NCBI GenBank assembly: GCA_030531165.1
Contig: JAUNOI010000007.1
Location: forward strand, 17,654 to 54,381
Length of the DNA: 36,728 nucleotides
Direction of reading: 5' to 3'
Origin: Lachnospiraceae bacterium
GTDB taxonomy: Bacteria; Bacillota; Clostridia; Lachnospirales; Lachnospiraceae
Of the stretch, positions 9,401 to 17,579 are shown in pieces. Every line of letters begins with the position of its first letter. Position 1 is the stretch's first letter. The notes beneath the pieces are model-generated. The model was not told the DNA's origin. It ran no database searches and saw only the letters and a program-made list of their open reading frames with translations. Both the position numbers and the translations under genes were made by a program.

Positions 9401-10186
9401 TTTATTCCAGTATTCCCTGGAACAAACTGCGAATATGATTCTTTAAGAGCATTTGAGCGTGCGGGAGCAGAAGTTGAGACAAGAATCTTTAAAAACCTTG
9501 ATGCACAGGGAATCCGTGATTCTGTAGATGAATTTGAAAAAGTGATTCATCAGTCCCAGATCATTATGTTCCCAGGCGGATTTAGTGCTGGTGACGAACC
9601 GGAAGGTTCTGCGAAATTCTTTGCGACAGCGTTCCGAAATGAAAAATTGAAAGAAGCTGTCATGAAATTATTAAATGAAAGAGATGGTCTTGTACTGGGT
9701 ATTTGTAATGGCTTCCAGGCATTGGTAAAACTTGGACTCGTACCTTATGGTGACATCATTGAACAGAAAGCGGAGGCACCGACGCTTACGATGAATCGAA
9801 TCGGACGTCATATATCTCAGATGGTATATACAAGGATCGTTACGAATAAATCTCCATGGCTTGCAGAGACAAAACCTGGTGACATCCATTCTATTGCAGT
9901 ATCACACGGTGAAGGCCGTTTTGTGGCAAATGACGAAGTAATTACAAAATTATTTGAAAATGGACAGGTTGCGACTCAGTATGTTGATGTTCAGGGCAAT
10001 CCAACGATGAATGAAGCATTCAACCCGAACGGATCATATTATGCAATTGAAGGAATTATCAGCCCGGATGGAAGAGTACTTGGCAAGATGGGGCATTCGG
10101 AACGTATTGGCAATTCCGTTGCTGTCAATATTAAAGGAAACAAGGACCAAAAATTATTTGAATCCGGAGTAAATTATTTTAAATAA
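6434..10186 (+). CDS. purL: Phosphoribosylformylglycinamidine synthase, fused PurL-PurQ type
   Basis: This enzyme makes FGAM from FGAR, glutamine and ATP in step four of purine synthesis. At 1250 residues it is the long single-chain form, combining what PurS, PurL and PurQ do in Bacillus. After an N-terminal PurS-like part comes the linker (DTYWSDHCRHTTF). Next are two AIRS-type halves with ETHNHPTEIEPFGGAATC and the second glycine-rich repeat SIGGKDSMSG. The class I glutaminase domain begins at PVFPGTNCEYDS, with FPGGFSAGDE, nucleophile Cys1091 in GICNGFQ, and HGEGRF near the end. I take the ATG at 6434 because GGAGG sits 5 bases before it; the ATG at 6422 overlaps that ribosome binding site. 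No other purine gene is adjacent. Confidence 0.96.
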   Translation: MSNVKRIYVEKKTAYAVKAKELLEEVKNYLQFDITGVRVLIRYDIENISEDTYQKSLRTVFSEAPVDTLYEETFPVSDGEQVFSVEYLPGQFDQRADSAEQCVKLLNEEEEPIIRSATTYVIAGDLNAEQLEAIKGFCINPVDSRETDEQKPDTLTTEFEDPSDVIIFDGFSEMEESKLKELYDSLGLAMTFKDFLHIQNYFKNEEKRDPSMTEIRVLDTYWSDHCRHTTFQTELTDVTFDEGYYQEPIKKAYDRYLADFKDLYAKRDDKFVCLMDMALMGMKRLKKDGLLQDMEESEEINACSIVVPVEIDGETEEWLISFKNETHNHPTEIEPFGGAATCLGGAIRDPLSGRSYVYQAMRVTGAADPTVSLNDTLTGKLPQRKIVTGAAHGYSSYGNQIGLATGLVDEIYHPNYVAKRLEIGAVMGAAPRKNVIRETSDPGDIIILLGGRTGRDGCGGATGSSKAHTVESIDTCGAEVQKGNPPTERKIQRLFRREEVSRLIKKCNDFGAGGVSVAIGELADGLRVDLDKVPKKYAGLDGTELAISESQERMAVVVDPKDVDQFLAYSAEENLEAVAVAVVTEEPRLVLEWRGKEIVNLSRAFLDTNGAHQETTANVEMPDRQDEYFSKLNIKNSFHETMLDTLSDLNVCSKKGLVEMFDSSIGAGTVTMPYGGKYQLTPIQTMIGKLPVLKGESDTVTMMSYGFDPYLSSWSPYHGAVYAVVQSVAKIVASGGDYHKIRFTFQEYFKRLGEDKNRWGQPVAALLGSYAAQLGFGLPSIGGKDSMSGTFNEIDVPPTLVSFAVDVAKSGDVITPELKKRGNKLVRICIPKDKYGLPDFEGTKKVYDRIQALIRKGKVQSAYAVGYGGTLEAVAKMAFGNKLGIRFDDEVCIQDLLEKTYGAIILEIGAHVINELGMPALLIGSVTTAPEFVFANEKVTMDEALKAWTGRLEGVYPTKTSDEQKELFTQLYTTGKLYVAKHKVAKPKVFIPVFPGTNCEYDSLRAFERAGAEVETRIFKNLDAQGIRDSVDEFEKVIHQSQIIMFPGGFSAGDEPEGSAKFFATAFRNEKLKEAVMKLLNERDGLVLGICNGFQALVKLGLVPYGDIIEQKAEAPTLTMNRIGRHISQMVYTRIVTNKSPWLAETKPGDIHSIAVSHGEGRFVANDEVITKLFENGQVATQYVDVQGNPTMNEAFNPNGSYYAIEGIISPDGRVLGKMGHSERIGNSVAVNIKGNKDQKLFESGVNYFK

Positions 10187-10213
10187 ATTTCCAGAGATTA
10201 GGAGACCTTATCA

Positions 10214-10825
10214 TTGAGATTAAGAATACAAAAATATAAGCAGTGGATAATTTTGCTTCTTATCTTTTTATCTTGCTGTCTGATCGGAGCAGCATTTGTG
10301 ATTACGCTGTTTACTCCGTCCCATCATAGTTATGAGACTCAGGTACAGACGGAGGAACAGGCAGAGGATGGAAAAAAGGGAATCTATTACGCATATGGCG
10401 GCGCCCACGGGTTGCCGCTATGTGATGCTTCCTCAAAGTATGCCAAAATCATAACTGTGATTCCGAATAAGGCAAAGGTAGAGATTGTATCCACAATAAA
10501 AAGGGGATATTATAAAGTACGATATAAAAATAAAGAAGGCTATGTAAAGAGTCGCTATTTACTGAAAGCTGATCAAAAGGTGAGCAAAAAAATAAAACGT
10601 AAATTGCGAGAAGACTATCCACTTTATTATGTGATTGCTGAGGAAGATACTATAAAAATGTATAAGAAAAAGAATCAATCTTCAAAGGTACTGGCAGAAA
10701 TATCTGTCGGCTATTGTGTTCGGATTTTGGATAAAGCACGGGATGGTTATTGTCGTGTTGCTTATAAGAATAAAACCGGTTATATTTTAGCCAAAAACTT
10801 AACTCAATTTAATATTAATGAATGA
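10214..10825 (+). CDS. Membrane-anchored protein with two SH3-like domains
   Basis: The start is TTG at 10214 with AGGAGA eight bases upstream; no ATG suits the frame. The 203-residue product has a short basic N-terminus, one membrane segment (about 12-33, IILLLIFLSCCLIGAAFVITLF) and two bacterial SH3 repeats, near residues 57-118 and 135-198. Both repeats share a G-Y-x-x-V-x-Y-K-N-K-x-G-Y-(V/I) end pattern. Such proteins sit outside the membrane and often bind peptidoglycan or partner proteins. The chain is rich in lysine. It follows purL by 27 bases without a terminator, so it may be read through from purL, though the functions seem unrelated. Confidence 0.8.
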   Translation: MRLRIQKYKQWIILLLIFLSCCLIGAAFVITLFTPSHHSYETQVQTEEQAEDGKKGIYYAYGGAHGLPLCDASSKYAKIITVIPNKAKVEIVSTIKRGYYKVRYKNKEGYVKSRYLLKADQKVSKKIKRKLREDYPLYYVIAEEDTIKMYKKKNQSSKVLAEISVGYCVRILDKARDGYCRVAYKNKTGYILAKNLTQFNINE

Positions 10826-10857
10826 TAAAAGCGGCCGATTTTATTCAGCCGCTTTTA
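10826..10857. terminator. Bidirectional terminator
   Basis: A 10-bp perfect stem (10826-10835 with 10848-10857, core AAAAGCGGC/GCCGCTTTT) with a 12-base loop. A and T runs on both flanks let it work in either direction, for the SH3 gene and for the convergent CorC-like gene. Confidence 0.75.
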
Positions 10858-12106
10858 CAGTTACCCGAACTTTATCAATACGATGTCTGTCCATATTCAA
10901 TACTTGAAAAATTACTTCATCAGATTCGGCAAATTCCCCCTTTTTAGGGATTCGGTCCAGTAATTCAATAATTTTTCCTCCGACAGAATCGTAATCTTCG
11001 GAATCAATATCCAGTTTTAATAAATCATTCAGATCATCCAGTTTCATGGAGGCATCTACAATGTATTCGTGTTCGTTGACCATACGGAATTGTTCTGATT
11101 CTGCTGAATCATATTCATCTCGAATTTCACCGATAATTTCTTCGATTAAATCTTCTAATGTAATCAGACCTGCTGTAGCACCGTATTCGTCCAATACAAT
11201 TGCAAAACTGATGGACTCAGACCGCATCTTAGCCATTAAGTCAGAAATATTTTGAGTTTCGTATGCAAAAAATGGTTCGCGTATAATATCTCGCAGTTTA
11301 AATGGTTCTTTTTTGTGTTTAACTTTGTAGAAAAACAGATCTTTTAAATATACAATTCCGATTACTTTTTCTTTTGATTCATCGTAAACCGGCAGCCTTG
11401 AAAATTGATCGCGCATAAAAATCTCCATGAGCTCATCGTACGATGCATCCAGAGAAACAAATGTGATATCGATTCGTGGAATCATAATGTCTTTCGCAAG
11501 CATATCTCCAAAATCAAATACATTATTGATCATTTCTTTTTCTTCTTCTTCAATGACGCCTTCCTCGTGGCTGACATCTACGATCGTCCGAAGTTCTTTT
11601 TCTGTCATGACCTTATGGGACTGACTTGGATCAATGTGAAGTAAGATTAAAATTCTGGAAGAAAGAAAATTCACGACAGCAATGATCGGTGTCAGTATAA
11701 TGGTCAAAACATAAATGACCGGAGCATAAAGGAGAGAGATACTCTCGCTTTTTAATGTTGCATATGTCTTTGGAGTAATTTCTCCAAATATTAAAATTAA
11801 AAATGTAAGGATTCCGGTTGCGATCCCTGCTCCCGCGCTGCCAAGCAGACGAATAGCGAGTGAAGTTGCAAGCGAAGAGGCGGACAGATTTACAATATTG
11901 TTACCAATCAGAATGGTGCTGAGCAATTTGCCGGGATTATCTACTAACTTTAATACCAGGGCAGCCCGGTTGTCTCCATCTTCTTTTAAAGAGCGCATCC
12001 TGTGTTGATTTACTGTTGTCAATGCTGTCTCTGCAGAAGAGAAAAAGGCTGACAAGGTCAGTAAAAAAACTAAAAATACTAATTGAATCGAGGTACTCGG
12101 GTCCAA
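10841..12106 (-). CDS. CNNM/CorC-HlyC family transmembrane protein with CBS pair
   Basis: The 421 residues have the standard order: a DUF21/CNNM membrane domain with about four segments (residues 5-150, including AFFSSAETALTTVN), a CBS pair (about 205-330, starting MIPRIDITFVSLDAS and ending LDEYGATAGLITLEDL), and a CorC_HlyC domain (about 345-420) ending in RVTVKAAE. The family is linked to magnesium or other cation efflux and homeostasis. The start is TTG at 12106, with GGAG upstream. Two ATG codons inside that region are out of frame. The gene has its own promoter and no operon partner. Confidence 0.9.
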   Translation of the reverse strand: MDPSTSIQLVFLVFLLTLSAFFSSAETALTTVNQHRMRSLKEDGDNRAALVLKLVDNPGKLLSTILIGNNIVNLSASSLATSLAIRLLGSAGAGIATGILTFLILIFGEITPKTYATLKSESISLLYAPVIYVLTIILTPIIAVVNFLSSRILILLHIDPSQSHKVMTEKELRTIVDVSHEEGVIEEEEKEMINNVFDFGDMLAKDIMIPRIDITFVSLDASYDELMEIFMRDQFSRLPVYDESKEKVIGIVYLKDLFFYKVKHKKEPFKLRDIIREPFFAYETQNISDLMAKMRSESISFAIVLDEYGATAGLITLEDLIEEIIGEIRDEYDSAESEQFRMVNEHEYIVDASMKLDDLNDLLKLDIDSEDYDSVGGKIIELLDRIPKKGEFAESDEVIFQVLNMDRHRIDKVRVTVKAAE

Positions 12107-12412
12107 GTCATCATCTCCTGTTTATAAATATACTGAATCATGCGGACAATCCCACATATTAAAAGTATTTTACTAGAGGGGCAACCTCCTGTCAAGTATT
12201 CAGATAATTTCGGGAGGAAATGCAATACTGTAGAATACATCATATGAAAATTCTATGTGACTCTGGCATTGTAATCGGGCGAAAAGAAAATAAATGAATA
12301 CATTATTCGATTTTTTTCGATTTATGGGATTGGCGCCCCATTCTCAAGGATTAGATGTATAATTAAGATGAAGTTTGTAAAATTAGAGGGATAACAAAAG
12401 GAGGAACAACCT
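12107..12412. other. Divergent intergenic region, corC-like / cyuA
   Basis: This 306-base stretch has no gene. It holds the minus-strand promoter listed separately, a plus-strand TATAAT (12358-12363) without a good -35, and the strong AGGAGG site before cyuA. A tandem CGATTT(T) repeat lies at 12308-12323. I see no terminator hairpin or known riboswitch. Confidence 0.5.
12156..12184 (-). promoter_or_regulatory. Promoter of the CorC-like gene
   Basis: On the minus strand, -35 TTGCCC (12184-12179), 17-base spacer, -10 TAATAT (12161-12156). Confidence 0.5.
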
Positions 12413-13693
12413 ATGGAACAAAAGGATAAATGTTATCAAGTATATATTGAAATATTAAAAAGAGAGTTGGTCCCTGCTATGGGGTGTACAGAGCCGATCG
12501 CTCTAGCTTATTGTGCAGCGAAAGCAAGGGCTGTATTGGGAGAAATACCTCAGAAAGTTGTTGTAGAGGCCAGTGGTAATATCATTAAAAATGTGAAAAG
12601 TGTAATAGTTCCAAATACAAACGGTGAAAAGGGTATTGAAGCTGCCGCAGCGATAGGTATTGTCGCAGGACGTGAGGACTTAGAATTGGAAGTCCTGAGC
12701 CATGTAACGGAAGAACAAAAAGCGGAATTTTTGAAATACTTAAAAACTGCGGAATTCTCAGTGAGACAAGCGGAAAGCAGTCTGCTGTTAGATATTATTG
12801 TAACGGCATACAGTAACGGTGCATATGCGTCGGTACGTATTGCAAATATGCATACAAATATAGTCCATATAGTAAAAAATGGGAAAACAATTTTTGAGAA
12901 AGAAATAAAAGAACAGCGGGAGCAGGATGTGTTGGACTACAGTTTGCCTTCCGTACGGGGAATATATGATTTTGCAATGTCGGTGGATTTAGAGGACGTA
13001 AAAGAAGTTCTGAATAGGCAAGTACAATATAATACGGCGATTTCAGCGGAAGGGCTGGCAGGAAATTACGGAGCTAATATTGGTTCAGTTTTATTGGAAA
13101 CTTATGGTGATGATATAAAAAATCGTGCAAAGGCCAAAGCTGCCGCAGGTTCCGATGCCAGGATGAATGGGTGTGAAATGCCTGTTATTATCAATTCAGG
13201 GAGCGGCAATCAGGGAATGACGGTTTCCCTTCCTGTGATTGAATATGCTAAAGAATTGAACGTAGAAGAAGACAAACTTTACAGAGCACTTATCATTTCC
13301 AATTTGACTGCGATTCATCAGAAAATAGGAATTGGATATTTGTCAGCTTATTGCGGAGCCGTCAGCGCCGGAGCTGCGGCAGGTGCAGGGATTGCTTTTC
13401 TTAAAGGCGGCGGTTATGAGGAAATCGCTCATACGATTGTAAATGCGCTTGCAATTACGTCTGGAATTATATGTGACGGTGCAAAGGCATCCTGTGCAGC
13501 CAAAATTGCAACGGCAGTGGATGCCGGTATATTTGGGTATGATATGTATTTGAAAGGACAACAGTTTTATGGAGGTGAAGGAGTTGTCTCAGCCGGAGTA
13601 GAAAATACGATAAAGAATATTGGGAGGCTGGGGAAAGATGGAATGCGAGAAACGGATAAGGAAATTCTTTGTATTATGACTTGCGTAGATTAG
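12413..13693 (+). CDS. cyuA: L-cysteine desulfidase / UPF0597 family (CyuA-like)
   Basis: This family breaks L-cysteine into pyruvate, ammonia and sulfide with an oxygen-sensitive [4Fe-4S] cluster and is related to the serine dehydratase alpha chain. The 426 residues show VPAMGCTEPIALAY near the start, SGSGNQGMT in the middle, and GGGYEEIAHTIVNALAITSGIICDGAKASCAAKI near the end as overlapping known signatures. The four family cysteines are present at 25, 314, 354 and 361; the 40- and 7-residue gaps between the last three fit the cluster ligands. GGAGG lies upstream of the ATG. It stands beside a LysR regulator, which could respond to cysteine, although its target is not provable. A role in cysteine detoxification or sulfide production is likely. 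Confidence 0.88.
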   Translation: MEQKDKCYQVYIEILKRELVPAMGCTEPIALAYCAAKARAVLGEIPQKVVVEASGNIIKNVKSVIVPNTNGEKGIEAAAAIGIVAGREDLELEVLSHVTEEQKAEFLKYLKTAEFSVRQAESSLLLDIIVTAYSNGAYASVRIANMHTNIVHIVKNGKTIFEKEIKEQREQDVLDYSLPSVRGIYDFAMSVDLEDVKEVLNRQVQYNTAISAEGLAGNYGANIGSVLLETYGDDIKNRAKAKAAAGSDARMNGCEMPVIINSGSGNQGMTVSLPVIEYAKELNVEEDKLYRALIISNLTAIHQKIGIGYLSAYCGAVSAGAAAGAGIAFLKGGGYEEIAHTIVNALAITSGIICDGAKASCAAKIATAVDAGIFGYDMYLKGQQFYGGEGVVSAGVENTIKNIGRLGKDGMRETDKEILCIMTCVD

Positions 13694-13723
13694 AAAATTG
13701 CTGAAAAACTTTCTGTGTGGTAT

Positions 13724-13777
13724 AGCTTACACATTCACGGGTAAAAAGTAAGCTCATATTTGAATATTTTTGCTTAC
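13724..13777. repeat. Alternating GCTTAC/GTAAGC elements
   Basis: AGCTTAC (13724-13730), GTAAGCT (13748-13754) and GCTTAC (13772-13777) alternate in orientation. The centres are 24 and about 23-24 bases apart. The first two could form a weak hairpin after cyuA. The regular spacing also fits a regulator array ahead of lysR. No T-run follows. Confidence 0.4.
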
Positions 13778-13797
13778 GAAAATTCATAAATGTTGAC

Positions 13798-13826
13798 TTG
13801 TATTTATTCGTTTACCCATATATAAT
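13798..13826 (+). promoter_or_regulatory. lysR promoter
   Basis: -35 TTGTAT (13798-13803), 17-base spacer, perfect -10 TATAAT (13821-13826). A TTGACT five bases earlier is too far from the -10. Confidence 0.55.
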
Positions 13827-13887
13827 GAGAGCGTGCAGTTGGATTAGAAGATGCAATAAGATTTAAGAAAGAAAAGAGGTGGTATTG

Positions 13888-14778
13888 ATGTATAATCCAC
13901 AACTTGAGACCTTTATTCGAGTGGCGGACGCCGGTAGTTTTAATAAGGCTGCTGGGGATTCCTTCATCACGCCCACTGCCGTTATCAAGCAGATCAACTT
14001 ACTGGAGGCTTCTCTGGATGTGAAGCTTTTTGAAAGAACGCATAGAGGATTGATTTTGACAAAAGCAGGAAAGTCTTTATATCAAGATGCAAAATATATT
14101 ATTCAGTACTGCCGAGATTCTGTTACGCGGGCAAAAAATGCCATGCAGGAGGAGACAAATATTATTCGGATTGGAAGTTCACCTACAACCCCGGCACAAC
14201 TTCTTATGCAGCTATGGCCAAGGATACAAGAGCGCATCCCCGGCTTGAAGTTTCAGATTATTCCTTTTGAAAACACTCCGGAAAATGCCAGGGAAATTTT
14301 AGCGAATCTTGGAAAGAATATAGATGTGATAGGTGGAATTTTTGATGAAACTATGTTAGATTTACGGCGTTGCGCAGGGCTTGAATTATTTCGTGAGCCA
14401 TTTTGCTGTGCGGTTTCTATTCATCACAAACTTGCTGCGAAAGATAGACTTACAATAAAAGACCTTTATGGGGAAAATCTTATGTTGATGAAACGGGATT
14501 GGAGTCGTTATGTGGATGATTTGCGGGATGACATCTGGCAGAACCACAGTCAAATACATATTGTTGATTTTGAATTTTATAGTATGGACATTTTTAACCG
14601 CTGTGAAAACGGTAACTACGTCCTGCTGGCGATTCCGGGATGGACAAATGTACATCCTCTTTTGAAAGTAATCCCTGTGGAATGGGAATATAGTATTCCT
14701 TATGGGCTGCTTCATGCTCCAGAACCATCTGAAACAGTGAAACAGTTTTTGGCGGCTGCGCAGGCGGCTACAAAATAA
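13888..14778 (+). CDS. LysR family transcriptional regulator
   Basis: The 296-residue protein has the LysR winged-helix domain at the start: LETFIRVADAGSFNKAA, then TPTAVIKQINLLEASLDVKLFERTHRGLILTKAG. An effector-binding domain follows (about 90-290). I take the ATG at 13888 because AGAGGTGG lies just upstream; a GTG three codons earlier overlaps that site. The gene lies between cyuA and a flavodoxin/aldo-keto reductase remnant, all on the same strand, and ends at its own terminator. LysR proteins often act on a neighbouring gene. The nearest intact candidates are cyuA and the reductase. Confidence 0.9.
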   Translation: MYNPQLETFIRVADAGSFNKAAGDSFITPTAVIKQINLLEASLDVKLFERTHRGLILTKAGKSLYQDAKYIIQYCRDSVTRAKNAMQEETNIIRIGSSPTTPAQLLMQLWPRIQERIPGLKFQIIPFENTPENAREILANLGKNIDVIGGIFDETMLDLRRCAGLELFREPFCCAVSIHHKLAAKDRLTIKDLYGENLMLMKRDWSRYVDDLRDDIWQNHSQIHIVDFEFYSMDIFNRCENGNYVLLAIPGWTNVHPLLKVIPVEWEYSIPYGLLHAPEPSETVKQFLAAAQAATK

Positions 14779-14825
14779 ATGTTGGAAATAAGTGATAACC
14801 TTAGGGTATATACTGATGAACTAAG

Positions 14826-14855
14826 CGAGACTTCTGTTGAAGTCTCGTTTTCTTT
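14826..14855 (+). terminator. Terminator after lysR
   Basis: A perfect 9-bp stem (CGAGACTTC with GAAGTCTCG) closed by a TGTT loop and followed by TTTTCTTT. Confidence 0.85.
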
Positions 14856-14887
14856 ATAATGAGAAATATCAACACAGATTAACATAG

Positions 14888-15187
14888 TTGATCTTTCAAC
14901 GCGGAAAATGCGACAAAGGTATATTTTGGCAAGAGGAACCTGTAGAGCCATACAGTAGCGATGATCTGGACTGGACAAATGATAACAGCCGCGTAACCAG
15001 AGAACATGATAATGAGTCTGAAAGGGCTGTGGAGCTTGTTGATACAACGGTTGAGAATTGGGATGATTATGATACAGTGTTCATCGGCTATCCAATCTGG
15101 TGGGGAATTGCGGCATGGCCGGACAATGCGTTGGATTCAATGAAGATGTCTGCAGTATTCGGCGGATCAAAAATAGTAAAAGAGTAA
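14888..15187 (+). pseudogene. Flavodoxin fragment (both ends lost)
   Basis: The frame encodes EPVEPYSSDDLDWTND, then SRVTREHDNESER and ENWDDYDTVFIGYPIWWGIAAWP. These are typical central segments of the short bacterial flavodoxin family in the same order. The N-terminal FMN phosphate-binding strand and loop are missing: the frame begins inside the second strand region with no start site or ribosome binding site. After IAAWP the sequence stops matching flavodoxin and ends in 23 unrelated residues. It therefore seems to be a decayed internal fragment beside an intact aldo/keto reductase. Flavodoxins and such reductases often share operons in these bacteria, so this is likely what remains of that pairing. 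Confidence 0.72.
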
Positions 15188-15232
15188 ACTGTGATGAGAA
15201 AAAATTTTGGAAAGAAAACGAGGGAAATGAAT

Positions 15233-16102
15233 ATGGAAGTATTGTCAGAAAAATCAATTATGGAATATGTAACCTTGAATAATGGAATTAAAATGCCTGT
15301 TTTAGGATATGGCGTATATCAGGTAAGTAATGAAGAATGTGAGCGTTGTGTATTGGATGCAATCAGCGTTGGCTATCGCTCTATTGATACGGCGCAGGCG
15401 TATGGAAATGAAGAAGCTGTTGGAAATGCAATTCGTAAATGCGGTGTTTCTCGCGAGGAGCTGTTCCTCACGACAAAGGTATGGATCAGCAATGGCGGTT
15501 ATGAGAAGGCAAAGGAATCTTTACGGGAATCCCTTCGGAAGTTGCAGACGGAATATATTGATTTGGTCCTGATCCATCAACCATTTAATGACTATTACGG
15601 CACTTACCGAGCAATGGAAGAAGCCTATAAGGAGGGATGGATTCGTGCAATTGGTGTGTCGAATTTTTATCCTGACCGTTTGATTGACCTTTGTAATTTT
15701 GTAGAAGTGAAACCGGCAATCAATCAGGTAGAAACTCATGTATTCCAGCAGCAGAAGCAGGCACATGAATACATGGTAAAATATGATGTACAGCATGAAT
15801 CGTGGGGACCGTTTGCCGAGGGACGCAAGGATTTCTTTAAGAACCCTGTATTGAATGAAATTGGAAAGAAGCACGGCAAAAGCGCTGCGCAGACGGCACT
15901 CCGTTTCCTCATTCAGAGTGGTGTTGTGGTGATTCCGAAGTCTACTCATAAGGAGCGCATGATCCAAAACATGGATGTGTTTGATTTTGTGTTGGACGGC
16001 GATGATATGTTGGCAATTCAGGCATTAGATGAAAAAGAAAGTCTGTTCTTCTCACACTATGACCCAGATACGGTGGAAAGACTGACACATCTACATAGCT
16101 AA
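15233..16102 (+). CDS. Aldo/keto reductase
   Basis: The protein is a single (beta/alpha)8 NAD(P)H-dependent reductase. After VTLNNGIKMPVLGYGVYQV come the catalytic Asp and Tyr in SIDTAQAYGNE, the Lys in LTTKVW and the His in LVLIHQP. The C-terminal cofactor site has VVVIPKSTHKERM. I chose the ATG at 15233 (289 residues) because AGGG sits eight bases before it; in-frame starts at 15191 and 15227 are less well placed. One odd spot is KYDVQHESWGPFAEG, where many relatives have a QIxSWGPFAEG strand. It is flanked on both sides by flavodoxin-type fragments. The substrate is unknown; small aldehydes or ketones are typical. Confidence 0.9.
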   Translation: MEVLSEKSIMEYVTLNNGIKMPVLGYGVYQVSNEECERCVLDAISVGYRSIDTAQAYGNEEAVGNAIRKCGVSREELFLTTKVWISNGGYEKAKESLRESLRKLQTEYIDLVLIHQPFNDYYGTYRAMEEAYKEGWIRAIGVSNFYPDRLIDLCNFVEVKPAINQVETHVFQQQKQAHEYMVKYDVQHESWGPFAEGRKDFFKNPVLNEIGKKHGKSAAQTALRFLIQSGVVVIPKSTHKERMIQNMDVFDFVLDGDDMLAIQALDEKESLFFSHYDPDTVERLTHLHS

Positions 16103-16339
16103 CAGAGCATTAGAACTTTATATGAAGGACTGTATACTATGCGGGTATTGGGCAGAAATATGGCGTATATGCTGCGCTGTCAAGAAGCAGCCCGCGCAAC
16201 GGGAATTTCTCTGCCTGAACGGGAGGAGCCTGTTTTTACAAACTTGAAATATCGGTTTTTGATACGCTGTACTCAGCAAACGGTACTTTATAGCAGAATA
16301 TTCGTAGTAATAAAACATCCCGTTACAACTTTATTATAG
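16103..16339 (+). pseudogene. Tail fragment of a flavodoxin-like (FMN reductase type) protein
   Basis: In frame from just after the reductase stop, the sequence reads LYEGLYTMRVLGRNMAYMLR, then a helix CQEAARATGISLPE and EEPVFTN. This resembles the last 45 or so residues of the flavodoxin-like NADPH-dependent oxidoreductases, which usually end LGRNMA...LP...FTNFIR. Here the frame does not stop after FTN but runs on into about 30 unrelated residues. No upstream part of the gene exists, since an adjacent stop is the end of the reductase gene. An internal ATG at 16139 has no clear ribosome binding site. Confidence 0.55.
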
Positions 16340-16411
16340 CATTTTAATATAGCAGTATTTAATTGTTATATACTATTTATTTTAAAAGGCAAAAATACTT
16401 AGCATTGTCAA

Positions 16412-16440
16412 TTGTGTTTACTTTTGGTTTTTGCTAAAAT
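16412..16440 (+). promoter_or_regulatory. lacI-type regulator promoter
   Basis: -35 TTGTGT (16412-16417), 17-base spacer, -10 TAAAAT (16435-16440), immediately before the regulator. The TSS would lie close to the ribosome binding site. Confidence 0.45.
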
Positions 16441-16457
16441 AAAGGATACAAAATATT

Positions 16458-17498
16458 ATGATGAAAAGAGATTTACGGATGGTTACAATTAAAGATATCG
16501 CTGAAAAAGCTGGAGTCAGTACAACGACAGTTTCTAATGTTATTCATGGCAAGACGAAAAAGGTATCTCCGGCAAATGTAAAAAAAATACAGAATCTGAT
16601 TAATGAAATGGGATATGTCCAGAAATTAGGACTTCGAGTTTTAAATAATGAGAAATCTCAATTAATTGCGGTTGTAATTAATTCACATAAAGAATATGAA
16701 GAACAAATTTTTGCAGATCCCTTTTATGGCAGAGCGTTGGGAGCAATTGAACGTTCACTGAGATTAAAAGGGTATTATATGATGTTTTATTCTTCGGATG
16801 ATATTGATGATATCTTTAAAATGGTCATGGCATGGAATGTTGATGGAGTGATTGCACTGACTTTTAGTAAACGAGACTGTGAGAAATTATACTATATGAT
16901 ACATAAACCGGTGATTTCGATTGACGCTTATGGTGAAACAGATGACCAGCAAACAGTTCCAAATGTAGGTCTGGATGATTTTGAGGGCGGATATCTGATG
17001 GTGCAATATCTGTTGAATTGTGGTTATGAAAATATTTATGTATGCGCTTCTAAGGATCATGGTGTTGATCATTTAAGGTGGCTGGGTGCCAAACGGGCAT
17101 TTGAAGAAGATTCAGACAAGGATAAAAAGCGGATTCAGTTTGTAACACTGGGCAAATCCTTATCTTTTAGAGAAAATCATTATCAGCAGATGGCAAGACA
17201 GATACCGTTTAAGAAAAAGACAGTGGCATTTTTCTTATCAGACCTTTTTGCACTGGAGGCAATCAGCCATTTTTCTGATCAGGGGATTAAGATTCCAGAA
17301 CAAATAGGAGTGGCCGGGTATGATGACATTTCCTATGCAAGGTTTGCTGTTCCGCGGCTTACGACCATTCATCAGGATATTGATGAAAAAGCAAACTATG
17401 CAGTGAATGAACTGCTTAAATGTCTGAATGATAAGCATTATAAAATTCCATTAGAATATAAACTGACAGTCAGGCTGATTGCAAGGCAGTCAGTTTAA
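16458..17498 (+). CDS. LacI family transcriptional regulator of the PTS operon
   Basis: The N-terminus has the classic LacI helix-turn-helix and hinge: VTIKDIAEKAGVSTTTVSNVI. A periplasmic-binding-protein-like effector domain follows (about 65-340), ending near IGVAGYDDISYARFAVPRLTTI. The 346 residues are normal in length. I kept the ATG at 16458, with AAAGGA upstream. Family members often begin at the later MVTIKD (16479), which has only a weak AGAGA. A strong terminator follows, then two near-identical palindromes in front of the PTS genes. It is therefore very likely the sugar-responsive repressor of that operon. Confidence 0.92.
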   Translation: MMKRDLRMVTIKDIAEKAGVSTTTVSNVIHGKTKKVSPANVKKIQNLINEMGYVQKLGLRVLNNEKSQLIAVVINSHKEYEEQIFADPFYGRALGAIERSLRLKGYYMMFYSSDDIDDIFKMVMAWNVDGVIALTFSKRDCEKLYYMIHKPVISIDAYGETDDQQTVPNVGLDDFEGGYLMVQYLLNCGYENIYVCASKDHGVDHLRWLGAKRAFEEDSDKDKKRIQFVTLGKSLSFRENHYQQMARQIPFKKKTVAFFLSDLFALEAISHFSDQGIKIPEQIGVAGYDDISYARFAVPRLTTIHQDIDEKANYAVNELLKCLNDKHYKIPLEYKLTVRLIARQSV

Positions 17499-17505
17499 AC
17501 AAAAG

Positions 17506-17545
17506 AGTTGTTAAATTGTGCAGATTTAACAACTTTTTTCTTTTT
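17506..17545 (+). terminator. Terminator after the LacI-type gene
   Basis: A perfect 11-bp stem (AGTTGTTAAAT, 17506-17516, with 17524-17534), 7-base loop, then a T-rich tail (TTTTTCTTTTT). Confidence 0.88.
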
Positions 17546-17579
17546 GAGCATTTAATTGGAATTTAAAATTATAAACTTT

